Source: Clostridium sardiniense (GTDB lineage Bacteria > Bacillota > Clostridia > Clostridiales > Clostridiaceae). From it: a DNA stretch of 64,000 nucleotides. The stretch covers positions 124,001-188,000 of the forward strand of contig NZ_JAFBDA010000004.1 in the NCBI RefSeq assembly GCF_016907995.1. The letters are read 5' to 3'. The notes below the pieces were generated by a model. That model was given only the letters and a program-made list of their open reading frames with translations. It made no database searches and was not told the origin of the DNA. Shown piece after piece: positions 1 through 9,168 of this stretch; positions within the stretch are counted from its first letter, which is position 1, and every line of letters begins with the position of its first letter. Both the position numbers and the translations under genes were made by a program.

Positions 1-276
1 TCTCCCAAGTCCATATCCCCTATACTCTTTCTTTACTAACACCCTTCCTATACCAGGCGCATCTTCATACCCAATCCCTTTTGGTAATATTCTAAGATAA
101 GCTGATATTTTATCGCCATCCTTCGCATATATATGTATACAATCTTTATCCTTTCCATCAAATTCATTTTCACATGTTATTTTTTGCTCACAAGCGAAGA
201 CTTCAAATCTTTCTTGCATTATTCTATATAAATCATCTCTTGTAAGTTCATCAAACTTTTCAATACAAAGTCTCAT
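1..276 (-). CDS. GNAT family N-acetyltransferase, ElaA-like (3' end outside window)
   Basis: The N-terminal 92 codons of a minus-strand gene are visible and run off the left edge. The protein begins MRLCIEKFDELTRDDLYRIM and contains EVFACEQ, then YLRILPKG and GIGRVLVKKEYRGYGLGR, the last being the acetyl-CoA-binding motif A of GNAT enzymes. The early 'R..VF..EQ' pattern matches the ElaA subgroup, whose substrate is unknown. An AAAGGAGGAGAG ribosome site lies just upstream of the ATG at 276. The family is fairly sure; the substrate is not known and the C-terminus cannot be judged. Confidence 0.8.
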   Translation of the reverse strand, partial: MRLCIEKFDELTRDDLYRIMQERFEVFACEQKITCENEFDGKDKDCIHIYAKDGDKISAYLRILPKGIGYEDAPGIGRVLVKKEYRGYGLGR

Positions 277-300
277 AAAACCCTCTCCTCCTTTTATATA

Positions 301-330
301 AAGCCCACCCTAAAATCTTAGAGTGAGCTT
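301..330 (-). terminator. Probable terminator after proA
   Basis: A 13-bp stem with two G-U type pairs (AAGCcCACcCTAA / TTAGaGTGaGCTT, 4-nt loop) lies just after the proA stop codon on the minus strand. It is followed by a short T-rich stretch, so it is a plausible but weak intrinsic terminator. Confidence 0.55.
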
Positions 331-347
331 AATTATTCATAACTTAT

Positions 348-1592
348 TTATCTAATTTGTCCATTGCCAAATATAATATATTTAACTGTTGTAAGCTCTT
401 TAAGTCCCATAGGTCCTCTTGCATGAAGCTTTTGAGTACTTATTCCAATCTCAGCTCCAAATCCAAATTCTGATCCATCAGTAAATCTTGTTGATGCATT
501 TACATAAACAGCTGCTGCATCAATTCTTTGTAAGAATTTTTGAGAATTCTCATAACTCCTTGTAACGATAGCTTCTGAATGTCCAGTATTATATTTATTT
601 ATATGAGCTATAGCATCATCTATATTTTTTACTACTTTGACGCTCATTATATAATCTAAGAATTCTTTATAGAAATCTTCTTCTGTAGCCTCTTCCATAT
701 CCTTTACTATTTCTCTTGCTCTTTCATCACCTTTTAAAAGTACATCTTTTTCTCTTAAGGCTTCTGCAAGTATTGGAAGTACTTCCTCCGCAACATCTTC
801 GTGTATAACCAGGCTTTCTGCGGCATTACATACTGCTGGTCTTGATGTTTTCGCATTAACTACAATATCTTTTGCCATTTCAAAATCACACTCTGAATCC
901 ACATAAATATGACAATTCCCTGTACCTGTCTCAATTACAGGAACAGTTGCATTATTAACCACCGCATTTATAAGCCCAGCTCCTCCTCTTGGAATTAGAA
1001 CATCTATATAATCATTTAATCTCATCATTTCTGTAGCTATTTCTCTACTTGTATCTTCAACAAGTTGAACTGCATCTTCTGGAAGACCTGCTTCCTTAAG
1101 TCCTTCTCTAAGGGCTCTTATTATCGCCATATTTGAATTTATAGCTTCTTTTCCACCTCTTAGTATTACTGCATTTCCTGTTTTTAAACAAAGTCCAGCC
1201 GCATCACAAGTAACATTTGGTCTTGCCTCGTATATTATTCCGATTACTCCCATAGGAACTCTCTTTTGACCAATTTGAAGTCCATTTGGCCTATTCCACA
1301 TTCCTATAACTTCTCCAACAGGATCTTGCAGATTTACAACTTGCATTAACCCCTCTGCCATACCTTCTATTCTACTTTTATCTAATAATAATCTATCAAG
1401 CATAGCTTTGCTTGTTCCGTTCTCTACTGCCTTTTGTAAATCCTTTTTGTTTTCTAGTATTATTTCATCTGACTTTTCTAAAAGCTTTTTTGCCATATTT
1501 ACTAAAGCCCTATCTTTATCTGTAGTAGTAAGATTAGCTAATACATATGATGCTTCCTTTGCTTTTTGCCCTTTTAAAATTAACTCACTCAC
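348..1592 (-). CDS. proA: Gamma-glutamyl phosphate reductase ProA
   Basis: This 414-residue cytoplasmic enzyme reduces gamma-glutamyl phosphate with NADPH to glutamate-5-semialdehyde, the second step of proline synthesis. The length is normal for the family. Visible family signatures are [14 protein letters not shown] near residue 115, LRGGKEA (about 145), and the catalytic cysteine in [13 protein letters not shown] (about 255). The C-terminal [22 protein letters not shown] is also typical. It directly follows proB with only one base between the stop of proB and the ATG, so the two are co-transcribed and probably translationally coupled. No feature of the sequence is unusual. Confidence 0.97.
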   Translation of the reverse strand: MSELILKGQKAKEASYVLANLTTTDKDRALVNMAKKLLEKSDEIILENKKDLQKAVENGTSKAMLDRLLLDKSRIEGMAEGLMQVVNLQDPVGEVIGMWNRPNGLQIGQKRVPMGVIGIIYEARPNVTCDAAGLCLKTGNAVILRGGKEAINSNMAIIRALREGLKEAGLPEDAVQLVEDTSREIATEMMRLNDYIDVLIPRGGAGLINAVVNNATVPVIETGTGNCHIYVDSECDFEMAKDIVVNAKTSRPAVCNAAESLVIHEDVAEEVLPILAEALREKDVLLKGDERAREIVKDMEEATEEDFYKEFLDYIMSVKVVKNIDDAIAHINKYNTGHSEAIVTRSYENSQKFLQRIDAAAVYVNASTRFTDGSEFGFGAEIGISTQKLHARGPMGLKELTTVKYIIFGNGQIR

Positions 1593-1593
1593 T

Positions 1594-2412
1594 TTAATTC
1601 TCCTCTCTACCCTTTAAAAATAATGTGCCTATATTTTCTCCATTTACTATATTTAATAGTATCTTTGGTTCTTCACCATTTGCTAAAATCATATTTATAC
1701 CTGAACTATTTGCAACCTTTGCAGCTGCAAGCTTAGTAATCATTCCACCTGTACCAAAACTTGTTCCTGCTCCACCTGCTGCTGCTTCTAATTCTTCTGT
1801 TATTTCATGAACTTCAGTTAAAAGCTTAGCATCTTCATTAGTTCTTGGATCCTTATCATAGAATCCATCTATATCTGAAAGTATTATAAGAAGATCTGCA
1901 TCACAAAGTCGTGAAACTATAGCTGACAGATTGTCATTATCTCCAAACTTAACTATATTCTCTATTTCATCAATTGAAACCGTATCATTTTCGTTTACTA
2001 TTGGAATTACTCCCATTTCTAATAATGTATTAAATGTATTACATACATTATTTCTTATATGATCATCTTCAACAACATCTCTAGTAAGTAATACTTGACC
2101 TACTGTATTGCTATATTCTCCAAAAAATTTACTATATATATGCATTAATTCACATTGACCTATTGCTGCAACTGCTTGTTTCTCTCTAATACTTTGGGGT
2201 TTTTCTTTAAGCTTTAACTTACTACTTCCAACGCCAATTGCACCTGATGTAACAAGTACAACCTCTTTGCCAGAATTCATTAAATCTGAAATAACTCTAG
2301 TTAATATTTCAATTCTAGTTAAATTAATATTTCCATTCTCGTAAGTTAATGTAGATGTTCCTACTTTTATAACTATTCTTTTTGAATCTTTTATTTCATT
2401 TCTATTGCTCAT
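1594..2412 (-). CDS. proB: Glutamate 5-kinase ProB, short form without PUA domain
   Basis: This 272-residue amino-acid kinase phosphorylates glutamate to gamma-glutamyl phosphate, the committed and normally proline-inhibited step of proline synthesis. [10 protein letters not shown] at the N-terminus, VTSGAIGVG (about 55), NENDTVS (about 140), FGDNDNLSA (about 158) and [12 protein letters not shown] (about 180) are the kinase-fold substrate and ATP sites. The protein ends where the kinase domain ends. It lacks the C-terminal PUA domain found in the longer E. coli type, as is common in clostridia. It is the first gene of the proBA operon. I found no T-box or riboswitch upstream. Confidence 0.96.
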   Translation of the reverse strand: MSNRNEIKDSKRIVIKVGTSTLTYENGNINLTRIEILTRVISDLMNSGKEVVLVTSGAIGVGSSKLKLKEKPQSIREKQAVAAIGQCELMHIYSKFFGEYSNTVGQVLLTRDVVEDDHIRNNVCNTFNTLLEMGVIPIVNENDTVSIDEIENIVKFGDNDNLSAIVSRLCDADLLIILSDIDGFYDKDPRTNEDAKLLTEVHEITEELEAAAGGAGTSFGTGGMITKLAAAKVANSSGINMILANGEEPKILLNIVNGENIGTLFLKGREEN

Positions 2413-2638
2413 ATTGTGTACAGCCCCTTGTATTAATTTTATTTATTAAACTGATTTTATTATATCTTTTTATTATTATATTTACTATAAAAGTTTAATT
2501 ACTTTATATAGTATACCTCAAAAATATAATGTTTTTTATTGAAACTATTAAAATTAATAGTCCATTATTCATTATTCTCATATTTTTAGCATATTAAAAT
2601 ACTATACTTATAAATTATTTTTACTCTCTAAAAATCTT
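2413..2638. other. A/T-rich spacer between divergent proBA and glpFK
   Basis: This is the proB-proximal part of a 494-bp intergenic region. It must carry the proBA promoter on the minus strand, where several TATAAT-like hexamers occur, but I could not choose one with confidence. There is no open frame with a ribosome site. Confidence 0.5.
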
Positions 2639-2667
2639 TTTACATATCTAGTCAAAAGTGTTATACT
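2639..2667 (+). promoter_or_regulatory. Vegetative promoter of glpFK
   Basis: TTTACA (2639-2644) and TATACT (2662-2667) are separated by exactly 17 bp, a near-consensus sigma-A promoter. The predicted transcript starts near 2674, giving a leader of about 230 nt before glpF. Confidence 0.7.
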
Positions 2668-2671
2668 ATTG

Positions 2672-2687
2672 TTGTAAACATTTTCAA
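2672..2687. promoter_or_regulatory. cre-like CcpA site at the glpFK start point
   Basis: TTGTAAACATTTTCAA is a near-perfect palindrome matching the catabolite-responsive element except for CA in place of the central CG. It overlaps the predicted transcription start, where CcpA binding would block initiation. Carbon catabolite repression of glycerol uptake is usual in Firmicutes, so the placement makes sense; the site itself is inferred. Confidence 0.5.
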
Positions 2688-2758
2688 AAAATAAAAATAC
2701 ATTTACGTTTGATAATTAAATAAAATGAATATAATTTGTGTGATAGAGATTTAGAGAG

Positions 2759-2802
2759 TTAAGCATAAAGGAGATTTTCATCTTTTTGCTTAGCTTTTTT
2801 TT
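2759..2802 (+). terminator. Leader terminator upstream of glpF (possible GlpP antitermination site)
   Basis: A stem GTTAAGC / GCTTAGC with an inner AGAT/ATCT helix is followed by eight T residues (2795-2802). It lies between the promoter at 2639 and glpF at 2907. No plus-strand gene precedes it, so it acts in the glp leader. In Bacillus glpFK and glpD the antiterminator protein GlpP with glycerol-3-phosphate overcomes such a leader terminator. A glpP gene is not in this window. Confidence 0.65.
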
Positions 2803-2906
2803 ATTTTATTATGTAACCTAAGATTATTTGATTTGTTCATTAACAATATTTTCAAACTATTGCTAATGTTCATATTATAAAAATTAATTCTAATGGGGGT
2901 ATTTTT

Positions 2907-3614
2907 ATGATCAATTTTCTATCTGAGATGATTGGAACAATGATCCTAATTTATTTAGGTGATGGGGTTGTTGCAAATGTTGTCTTGAAAAAAACAAAAG
3001 GCACAAATGGTGGCTGGATGGTTATTACTACTGGCTGGGCTTTTGCTGTCGCTATTCCTGCATTCATATTTGGCGCTACAAGTGGTGCTCACTTTAATCC
3101 TGCACTAACTTTAGCATTAGCATCTATTGGAGATTTCCCTTGGAGTCAAGTTCCTATGTATATAACCGCTCAAATGATCGGTGCTTTCTTAGGTGCTTTC
3201 CTAGTATTTATTCAATATTATAATCATTTCGAAGCAACTGATGATAAAGATGGTAAGCTTGGAGTATTCTGTACAGGCCCAGCTATAAGAAATGGTAAGT
3301 TTAATTTCATAAGTGAATTTATAGGAACATTCTTATTAGTATTTGCTATTCTAGGAATAAATGCAGTTCCAATGGCAAATGGATTAAATACACTTGCTGT
3401 AGGACTACTAATCTGGGCAATAGGATTAAGCTCTGGAGGAACTACAGGTTATGCAATTAACCCTGCAAGAGACTTAGCTCCAAGAATAGCTCATGCAATC
3501 TTACCAGTGCCAGGAAAGAGAGATTCTGACTGGAAATATGCATGGATTCCTGTAGTTGCACCTATCCTAGGCGCACTAGTTGGAGCATTTACATTTATAT
3601 ACTTATTTAGATAA
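2907..3614 (+). CDS. glpF: Glycerol uptake facilitator (aquaglyceroporin) GlpF
   Basis: This 235-residue six-helix channel of the MIP family allows passive glycerol entry across the membrane. Both half-helix motifs are present: [10 protein letters not shown] near residue 67 and [10 protein letters not shown] near residue 191. The Asp after the second NPA is characteristic of glycerol facilitators rather than strict water channels. A GGGGG ribosome site lies 9 bases before the ATG. glpK follows 29 bp downstream, so glycerol is trapped by phosphorylation as soon as it enters. Confidence 0.95.
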   Translation: MINFLSEMIGTMILIYLGDGVVANVVLKKTKGTNGGWMVITTGWAFAVAIPAFIFGATSGAHFNPALTLALASIGDFPWSQVPMYITAQMIGAFLGAFLVFIQYYNHFEATDDKDGKLGVFCTGPAIRNGKFNFISEFIGTFLLVFAILGINAVPMANGLNTLAVGLLIWAIGLSSGGTTGYAINPARDLAPRIAHAILPVPGKRDSDWKYAWIPVVAPILGALVGAFTFIYLFR

Positions 3615-3643
3615 TTAATATTTTTAATTTAGAGGTGAGTGAA

Positions 3644-5140
3644 ATGAAAAAATATGTAATAGCATTAGATCAAGGAACTACAAGTTCAAGAGCAATTATT
3701 TTCGATAAGGATCAAAATATAATTGCAGTTAGCCAAAAGGAATTTACTCAAATATATCCAAAAGAAGGATGGGTTGAACATAACCCTATGGAAATATGGG
3801 CATCTCAATTTGCAGTACTTCAAGAAGCTATAGCTAAAAGCAATATAAATCAAGATGAAATTGCAGCAATAGGTATAACAAACCAAAGAGAAACTACGAT
3901 AGTTTGGGATAAAAATACAGGAACTCCTATATATAATGCAATAGTTTGGCAATGTAGAAGAACTGCCCCTATATGCGATAAATTAAGAGAAAAAGGATTA
4001 GAAGAATATATAAAAGATACTACTGGATTAGTTATAGATGCTTATTTCTCAGGAACAAAAATAAAATGGATACTTGATAATGTTGAAGGTGCTAGAGAAA
4101 AGGCAGAAAAAGGTGAATTATTATTTGGAACAGTTGATACATGGCTTGTTTGGAAACTTACACATGGAAAGGTTCATGTAACTGACTATACTAATGCATC
4201 AAGAACCATGCTATTTAATATAAGAGATTTAAAATGGGACGAAAAATTATTAAATGAATTAAATATACCTAAGAGTATGCTTCCAGAAGTTAAAAGCTCA
4301 TCAGAAATTTATGGATATACTAATTTAGGCGGAGAAGGTGGTGTTAGAGTTCCAGTTTCAGGTATGGCAGGTGATCAGCAAGCTGCTCTATTTGGACAAA
4401 CTGCCTTTAATAAAGGTGATGCTAAGAATACGTATGGTACTGGATGTTTCTTACTTATGAATACAGGTAATGAAATGGTTAAAAGTAATAAAGGCCTTCT
4501 AACAACAATAGCAGCAAGTACTAAGGATAATGTTCAATATGCTTTAGAGGGATCCATATTTGTTGGTGGTGCTGTTATACAATGGCTTAGAGATGAATTA
4601 AGATTATTAAATGATGCTGCTGATTCTGAATACTTTGCTAAAAAAGTTAATACCAATGGTGGAGTATATGTTGTACCTGCCTTTGTAGGACTTGGTGCAC
4701 CTTATTGGGATATGTATGCTAGAGGAGCAATCCTTGGATTAACTAGGGGATCTAATAGAAACCATTTAATAAGGGCTGCTTTAGAATCAATAGCTTACCA
4801 AACTAAAGATGTTTTAGATGCAATGGTTTCTGATACAAATTGCGAAGTAAACGTTTTAAGTGTTGATGGCGGTGCAAGTAGAAATAAATTCTTAATGCAA
4901 TTTCAATCTGATTTAATAGGTAAAAATGTAGAAAAGCCAATAATAGTAGAAACAACAGCGCTTGGTGCTGCTTATTTAGCTGGATTATCAGTTGGATTCT
5001 GGAAAGATAAAGAGGAAATTAAGTCTATGAAATGCATTGGTGAAACATTCATGCCTAAGGCTTCTAAGGATGATATGGATAAATATTATACTGGATGGCA
5101 AAAGGCTGTTAAGAGATCTATGGATTGGGAAGAAGATTAA
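3644..5140 (+). CDS. glpK: Glycerol kinase GlpK
   Basis: This enzyme phosphorylates glycerol with ATP to sn-glycerol-3-phosphate. It is a FGGY-family kinase of 498 residues with [12 protein letters not shown] at the N-terminus, NQRETTIVW (about 82), [11 protein letters not shown] (about 243) and TYGTGCF (about 264). An upstream in-frame GTG at 3635 sits inside the ribosome site AGAGGTGAG, so the ATG at 3644 is the better start. Gram-positive GlpKs usually carry a His in a YHF(Y/F)G loop that HPr phosphorylates. The equivalent loop here reads [13 protein letters not shown], as in enteric GlpK, so HPr activation seems absent. Confidence 0.96.
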   Translation: MKKYVIALDQGTTSSRAIIFDKDQNIIAVSQKEFTQIYPKEGWVEHNPMEIWASQFAVLQEAIAKSNINQDEIAAIGITNQRETTIVWDKNTGTPIYNAIVWQCRRTAPICDKLREKGLEEYIKDTTGLVIDAYFSGTKIKWILDNVEGAREKAEKGELLFGTVDTWLVWKLTHGKVHVTDYTNASRTMLFNIRDLKWDEKLLNELNIPKSMLPEVKSSSEIYGYTNLGGEGGVRVPVSGMAGDQQAALFGQTAFNKGDAKNTYGTGCFLLMNTGNEMVKSNKGLLTTIAASTKDNVQYALEGSIFVGGAVIQWLRDELRLLNDAADSEYFAKKVNTNGGVYVVPAFVGLGAPYWDMYARGAILGLTRGSNRNHLIRAALESIAYQTKDVLDAMVSDTNCEVNVLSVDGGASRNKFLMQFQSDLIGKNVEKPIIVETTALGAAYLAGLSVGFWKDKEEIKSMKCIGETFMPKASKDDMDKYYTGWQKAVKRSMDWEED

Positions 5141-5160
5141 TTAATAACATTTAACTATAA

Positions 5161-5194
5161 AAGAACTATCAATTATAATTGATAGTTCTTTTTT
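5161..5194 (+). terminator. Terminator of glpFK
   Basis: A perfect stem AAGAACTATCAATT / AATTGATAGTTCTT with a 2-nt loop is followed by four more T residues. It is a strong intrinsic terminator 20 bp after the glpK stop. It faces the end of the convergent gene at 5213. Confidence 0.9.
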
Positions 5195-5212
5195 ATTTAA
5201 TGTTTTATCAAT

Positions 5213-5914
5213 CTATTTACTGCTCTCCTTATAGTTATTGATTGTATATTCTACATTATTTATTGATTGATCAACTGACTTTAAGGAATTTTGAATTAAG
5301 CTTTTATTTTGCTCTTTTTCTGCTGATTGAATAGCTTCATCTAACTTTGTTTTAGCTTTATTTAATTCATCTAGGCAGCTTTCTACACTTTCTATTGCAC
5401 TTTGTGTATTTTGTTCATTTTGATTATTTTGTGTACCTTGTTCATTTTGTGTATTTTGCCCATTTTGTACATTTTGTGCATACTGCGCATATTGTGCATT
5501 TTGTGCGTATTGAGCATATTGAGCATTTTGTGCAACTTGTGCATTCTGCACATTTTCTTCATTCTGTGGCCTTTGCATATTTTGTGTACCTTGAGTATTC
5601 TGTTCATCTTGTGAACCTTGCGTATTTTGTGCACCTTGAGTATTCTGTTCATTTTGTGAACCTTGCGTATTTTGTGCACCTTGAGTATTCTGTTCATTTT
5701 GTGAGCCTTGCTTATTTTGTGCACCTTGCGTATTCTGTTCATTCTGTGAGCCTTGCATATTTTGTGCACCTTGCGTATTCTGTTCATTCTGCGAGCCTTG
5801 CTTATTTTGCGCACCTTGCGTATTCTGTTCATTCTGCGAGCCTTGCTTATTTTGCGCAGTTTGCATATATTGAATACACTGTGAGTCTTGTGTATTTTGT
5901 TCATTTTGTGCCAT
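5213..5914 (-). CDS. Glutamine-every-third-residue (xxQ) repeat protein with helical C-terminal domain, function unknown
   Basis: The 233-residue protein has no known function that I recognise. Residues 1-171 divide into 57 tripeptides, 56 of which end in Gln (for example NEQ-NTQ-GAQ-NKQ-GSQ). They include six near-identical 15-residue units at residues 28-117 and a Tyr/Ala-rich stretch (YAQ, NAQ) at about 125-150. Residues 172-233 are non-repetitive, predicted helical and charged (CLDELNKAKTKLDEAI). There is one Cys in this part and no signal peptide or membrane segment. A strong AAGGAGGG ribosome site lies upstream of the ATG, which argues for a real gene. The minus-strand frame is the translated one; the other long frames across the repeat are by-products of the 9-bp period. 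It could be a structural or spore-surface protein, but nothing here proves that. Confidence 0.8.
   Translation of the reverse strand: MAQNEQNTQDSQCIQYMQTAQNKQGSQNEQNTQGAQNKQGSQNEQNTQGAQNMQGSQNEQNTQGAQNKQGSQNEQNTQGAQNTQGSQNEQNTQGAQNTQGSQDEQNTQGTQNMQRPQNEENVQNAQVAQNAQYAQYAQNAQYAQYAQNVQNGQNTQNEQGTQNNQNEQNTQSAIESVESCLDELNKAKTKLDEAIQSAEKEQNKSLIQNSLKSVDQSINNVEYTINNYKESSK
5564..5833 (-). repeat. Six tandem 45-bp units inside the xxQ gene
   Basis: Six consecutive 45-bp units encode NEQNTQGAQNxQGSQ with x = K, M or T; the last unit is diverged (DEQNTQGTQNMQRPQ). The units themselves consist of five 9-bp xxQ modules. Such in-frame repeats expand and contract by slippage, so copy number probably varies between strains. 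Confidence 0.9.
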
Positions 5915-6133
5915 CGCAATTCACCCTCCTTCATTTCTTTCTACCTTAATATTGTCTGTAGTTTTCTTTATTTGATACTCAACTATTTTAAATTAAGCCT
6001 TTAATGTTTTATGTATATTTTATGAATATTTTTATTAAAGAGGGTATCTTTTTTTAATATTTTAGGTTATCATGTATATATATTGTATATTTATAAGTAA
6101 TTTATGCATAAAATTTATATAAAGGAGCTAATT

Positions 6134-7489
6134 ATGGAAAAGATAGATACTAAACATCACACGGCATCATTATTGAAATTTATAATACCATCTTTAATCG
6201 GAATATCTCTATTTATGATACCAATGAAAATAGATGGAGATATAACTATACCAATAGCATTTATGGCTAATTTTATTAAGGGAAATTTTACAGAATTGCT
6301 TAAGTTTATGGCATTAATACTTATTTCACTATCAGTTGTAGGTAGTGTTGTTATAAAATTATTTAAACCAAAATTTTTAACTGAAAATGCTTATTTAAAT
6401 AATCTATTTAATGTAACACCACTATGGTTTATTGCTAGAATCTTAGGAATGATTTTTATTATATGTACATTTTTTAAAATTGGACCAGAATTCATATGGT
6501 CAGAGAATACTGGTGGACTTGTTTTAAATGATTTATTACCTATACTAATAGCAGTTTTCCTATTTGCAGGATTCTTACTTCCACTACTTTTAGATTTTGG
6601 TCTTTTAGAATTTGTTGGATCACTTCTTACTAAATTCATGAGACCGATATTTAACTTACCAGGTAGATCTTCAATTGACTGTATAGCTTCATGGCTTGGT
6701 GATGGAAGTATTGGTATACTTTTAACTTCAAAACAATACGAACAAGGTTTTTATACTAAAAGGGAAGCTGCTGTAATTGGTACAACATTCTCTGCTGTTT
6801 CAATTACATTCTGTCTAGTTATAATATCTCAAGTAGGACTTGCTCATATGTTCCTACCATTTTATTTAACAGTTACACTTTCAGGAATAGTTGCTGCAAT
6901 AATAATACCTAGAATACCACCTCTTTCAAGAAAGAAAGATGATTACTTTGGTGGTCAGGATTCAAAAAATTTAGAAGTTATACCAGAAGGCTATACTCCA
7001 TTTTCTTGGGGACTTGAAAAGGCTGTAGAAAAGGCTAGTGACAATACTCACCCAAAAGAATTTGTTATATCAGGAATAAAAAATGTACTAGATATGTGGA
7101 TTGGTGTTCTTGCAATAGTTATGGCTATGGGCGGAATTGCACTTATGATTGCAGAATACACTTCAATATTCCAAGTTATGGGTACACCATTTATTCCATT
7201 ATTAAAATTACTTGGTGTTCCAGAAGCTGCTGCTGCTGCTCAAACATTAGTTGTTGGTTTTGCTGATATGTTTATTCCATCAGTTCTTGCAACTAGTATA
7301 ACTAGTGAAATGACAAGATTTATAGTTGCTTGTATATCAGTTACTCAACTTATTTATATGTCAGAAGTTGGTGGACTTTTACTTGGATCAAAAATTCCAG
7401 TTGGATTAAAAGACTTAGTAATATTATTTATAGAAAGAACTATCATAACACTACCTGTTATTGTTATAATGGCAAATATATTCTTTTAA
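6134..7489 (+). CDS. YjiH family membrane protein with nucleoside-recognition (Gate) domain
   Basis: This is a polytopic membrane protein of 451 residues with roughly ten hydrophobic segments. It resembles the YjiH family, which carries a Gate domain related to nucleoside transporters and spore maturation proteins SpmA/SpmB. RSSIDCIASWLGDGSIGILLTSKQYEQGFYTKREA near residues 175-210 is the conserved Gate region. The ATG at 6134 is preceded by AAAGGAG at 6121-6127. An in-frame ATG at 6104 lies upstream of that ribosome site and is rejected. The substrate is unknown. It is transcribed alone, divergent from the xxQ gene, and ended by the hairpin at 7492. Confidence 0.85.
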   Translation: MEKIDTKHHTASLLKFIIPSLIGISLFMIPMKIDGDITIPIAFMANFIKGNFTELLKFMALILISLSVVGSVVIKLFKPKFLTENAYLNNLFNVTPLWFIARILGMIFIICTFFKIGPEFIWSENTGGLVLNDLLPILIAVFLFAGFLLPLLLDFGLLEFVGSLLTKFMRPIFNLPGRSSIDCIASWLGDGSIGILLTSKQYEQGFYTKREAAVIGTTFSAVSITFCLVIISQVGLAHMFLPFYLTVTLSGIVAAIIIPRIPPLSRKKDDYFGGQDSKNLEVIPEGYTPFSWGLEKAVEKASDNTHPKEFVISGIKNVLDMWIGVLAIVMAMGGIALMIAEYTSIFQVMGTPFIPLLKLLGVPEAAAAAQTLVVGFADMFIPSVLATSITSEMTRFIVACISVTQLIYMSEVGGLLLGSKIPVGLKDLVILFIERTIITLPVIVIMANIFF

Positions 7490-7491
7490 AT

Positions 7492-7519
7492 AAAAACCTC
7501 ATCTATAGATGGGGTTTTT
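7492..7519 (+). terminator. Terminator after the YjiH-family gene
   Basis: AAAAACCTCATCT and AGATGGGGTTTTT form a 13-bp stem with one T-G pair and a 2-nt loop, and the 3' arm itself supplies the T tract. It begins two bases after the stop codon. Confidence 0.85.
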
Positions 7520-7582
7520 GTTTAATATGTAGCAATATATGGTATAATCTGTATAATATATTTAAATTAGGAGGTGATTACT

Positions 7583-7864
7583 TTGTATAGTTTCACTAAG
7601 ACATGTCCTAAATGTAAAGAAGATTTTAAAGTTACTCAAGTAAAAATGAGTAGAGTTACAAAATGTCCTCATTGCAAAACTCCCCTAATAGCTACTTTAT
7701 CTAATACCTTTGTTGCAGGAATATGCTTAGTTATAGGTTATGGTGTATCTCAACTCCTATCAACTAAAGGAATTGTTCCTTTCTATATTCCATTTGTAAT
7801 AATAGCTATAATTACATTATTTATAGTAGAACCAATTACCATGAAGTATAAAATAAAGGAATAG
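7583..7864 (+). CDS. Small zinc-ribbon membrane protein, unknown function
   Basis: The 93-residue protein has an N-terminal zinc ribbon with two CxxC pairs (CPKC near residue 7 and CPHC near residue 28). Two hydrophobic segments follow (about 40-60 and 65-85). The start is probably TTG at 7583, eight bases after TTAGGAGG. The GTG at 7574 overlaps that ribosome site and is unlikely. The topology suggests a cytoplasmic zinc ribbon tethered to the membrane. No known function. Confidence 0.75.
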   Translation: MYSFTKTCPKCKEDFKVTQVKMSRVTKCPHCKTPLIATLSNTFVAGICLVIGYGVSQLLSTKGIVPFYIPFVIIAIITLFIVEPITMKYKIKE

Positions 7865-7890
7865 GGTTAAATTCCCTATTCCTTGTGTTT
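7858..7890 (+). terminator. Terminator overlapping the stop codon of the zinc-ribbon gene
   Basis: GGAATAGGG / CCCTATTCC with a 7-nt loop is followed by TTGTGTTTT. The 5' arm contains the TAG stop codon. Confidence 0.8.
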
Positions 7891-7994
7891 TATAATAATC
7901 CTTTTAACTTATCTATATAAAGTAATAATTAAAATATTATTATTTTGAAATTATACATCAATAATATACATATTAATATTATATAAGTTTAATA

Positions 7995-8810
7995 CTACTT
8001 CTCTTCAATAAAACATCTTACTTCCCTATTAAACCTATCTTTTTCATCATAAAATAATCCATGACCACTTTTTTCAAATTTTATAAGCTTAGAATTTCTA
8101 ATAAGATCTCTTTGCGCTTCACCAAGTGGAGGTAAAACAACTTTATCATGAACACCATGCAAAATTAATGTAGGAACATGAATCTCCTCCAAATCTTCAA
8201 ATAAACATTCGTTAATCCAAGTGTTAGCGATTGCTGCTGTAGACCATCCCGCCGCTTGAAATCCTAATTGTAAAAACCATTCAGAAAATGGTCTACTTAT
8301 CTTCTTATAAAAGAATATTTTACCAAAATCCTCTAACATTTTAGGTCTATCTCTATAAGTTCCCTCTATAATGTTTTCAACTGTCTCCACTTTTGATCCG
8401 TAAGGAAAATTTGCTCGTTTTATAAGACTAGGAGCCGCTGCTGCACAAAGTACAAGTTTTGATACCCCATATTGTTCATGCCTTGCCATATATCTTGTAG
8501 CAATTGCTCCACCAGTAGAATGCCCCAATAATGTACAGTCTTTTAATTTTAACTTTTCCATGACACATCTTACATCATCAGCTAATGTATTATAATCATA
8601 TCCATCCTTTGGTCTATCAGACTTACCGAAACCTCTTTGGTCCAACCCAATACATCTATATCCTTTTTTTGAAAAGTAATCAAATTGATATTCAAATAGC
8701 TCATGACTACCTGGCCATCCATGTAAAAATACAATTGTTTTATTTCCTTCCTCATTAAGGTCTTCTACATATACTTTTACATTTGAATCAACTTCAACAT
8801 AATATCCCAT
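7995..8810 (-). CDS. Alpha/beta-fold hydrolase
   Basis: This 271-residue cytoplasmic hydrolase has the full catalytic set. The oxyanion motif HGWPGS is near residue 30, the nucleophile elbow GHSTGG near 97, the acid Asp in ILHGVHDKVV near 217, and the His in KSGHGLFYD near 248. It resembles epoxide hydrolase, haloperoxidase and proline-iminopeptidase-like esterases, and the substrate cannot be read from sequence. It is a single gene with a weak GGGGA ribosome site. There is no signal peptide. Confidence 0.88.
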   Translation of the reverse strand: MGYYVEVDSNVKVYVEDLNEEGNKTIVFLHGWPGSHELFEYQFDYFSKKGYRCIGLDQRGFGKSDRPKDGYDYNTLADDVRCVMEKLKLKDCTLLGHSTGGAIATRYMARHEQYGVSKLVLCAAAAPSLIKRANFPYGSKVETVENIIEGTYRDRPKMLEDFGKIFFYKKISRPFSEWFLQLGFQAAGWSTAAIANTWINECLFEDLEEIHVPTLILHGVHDKVVLPPLGEAQRDLIRNSKLIKFEKSGHGLFYDEKDRFNREVRCFIEEK

Positions 8811-9168
8811 TATTTAATTCCCCATTATTTAAGAGTTTTCATTATTATAATACTCTATCCATATATATTCGTGAATTTAATCTACTATATTTAGATGCTT
8901 ATATATATTTTTCGTAAATGAATCAACAAATAACGTATGTTTCTTTAATCTATTGAATTGCTAGGTTCTCTTCTATCATTTCTAATAAAATAATTAACTA
9001 CACTTAAATTTTATAACTTATTTTTATCTATAAGAATTAATTATATACTAATCTAAATATACCATTATTAGAATTAATAATCTAAAATAACCATTGCTTA
9101 ATTAAGAATAACTTTTTACTAGATTGCAGATATTAATATTGAACATTAAACAAAAGGAGTTGAATATT
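8811..9168. other. 358-bp A/T-rich intergenic region, nothing recognised
   Basis: The region separates the divergent hydrolase gene and the coat genes. I looked for sigma-E, sigma-G and sigma-K type promoters for the coat operon and found no convincing match, nor any riboswitch or small gene. Confidence 0.5.

Noticed and set aside
2413-2520. proline-responsive T-box before proBA
   Set aside because: The leader to proB is short and shows neither the T-box sequence nor a terminator hairpin.
3635-3643. Upstream GTG start for glpK
   Set aside because: It lies inside the ribosome site AGAGGTGAG, and glycerol kinases begin at the [10 protein letters not shown] position.
5392-5949. Long open frames on both strands across the xxQ repeat
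   Set aside because: They arise because a 9-bp repeat without stop codons is open in every frame. Only the minus-strand frame beginning at 5914 has a proper ribosome site and a normal C-terminal domain.
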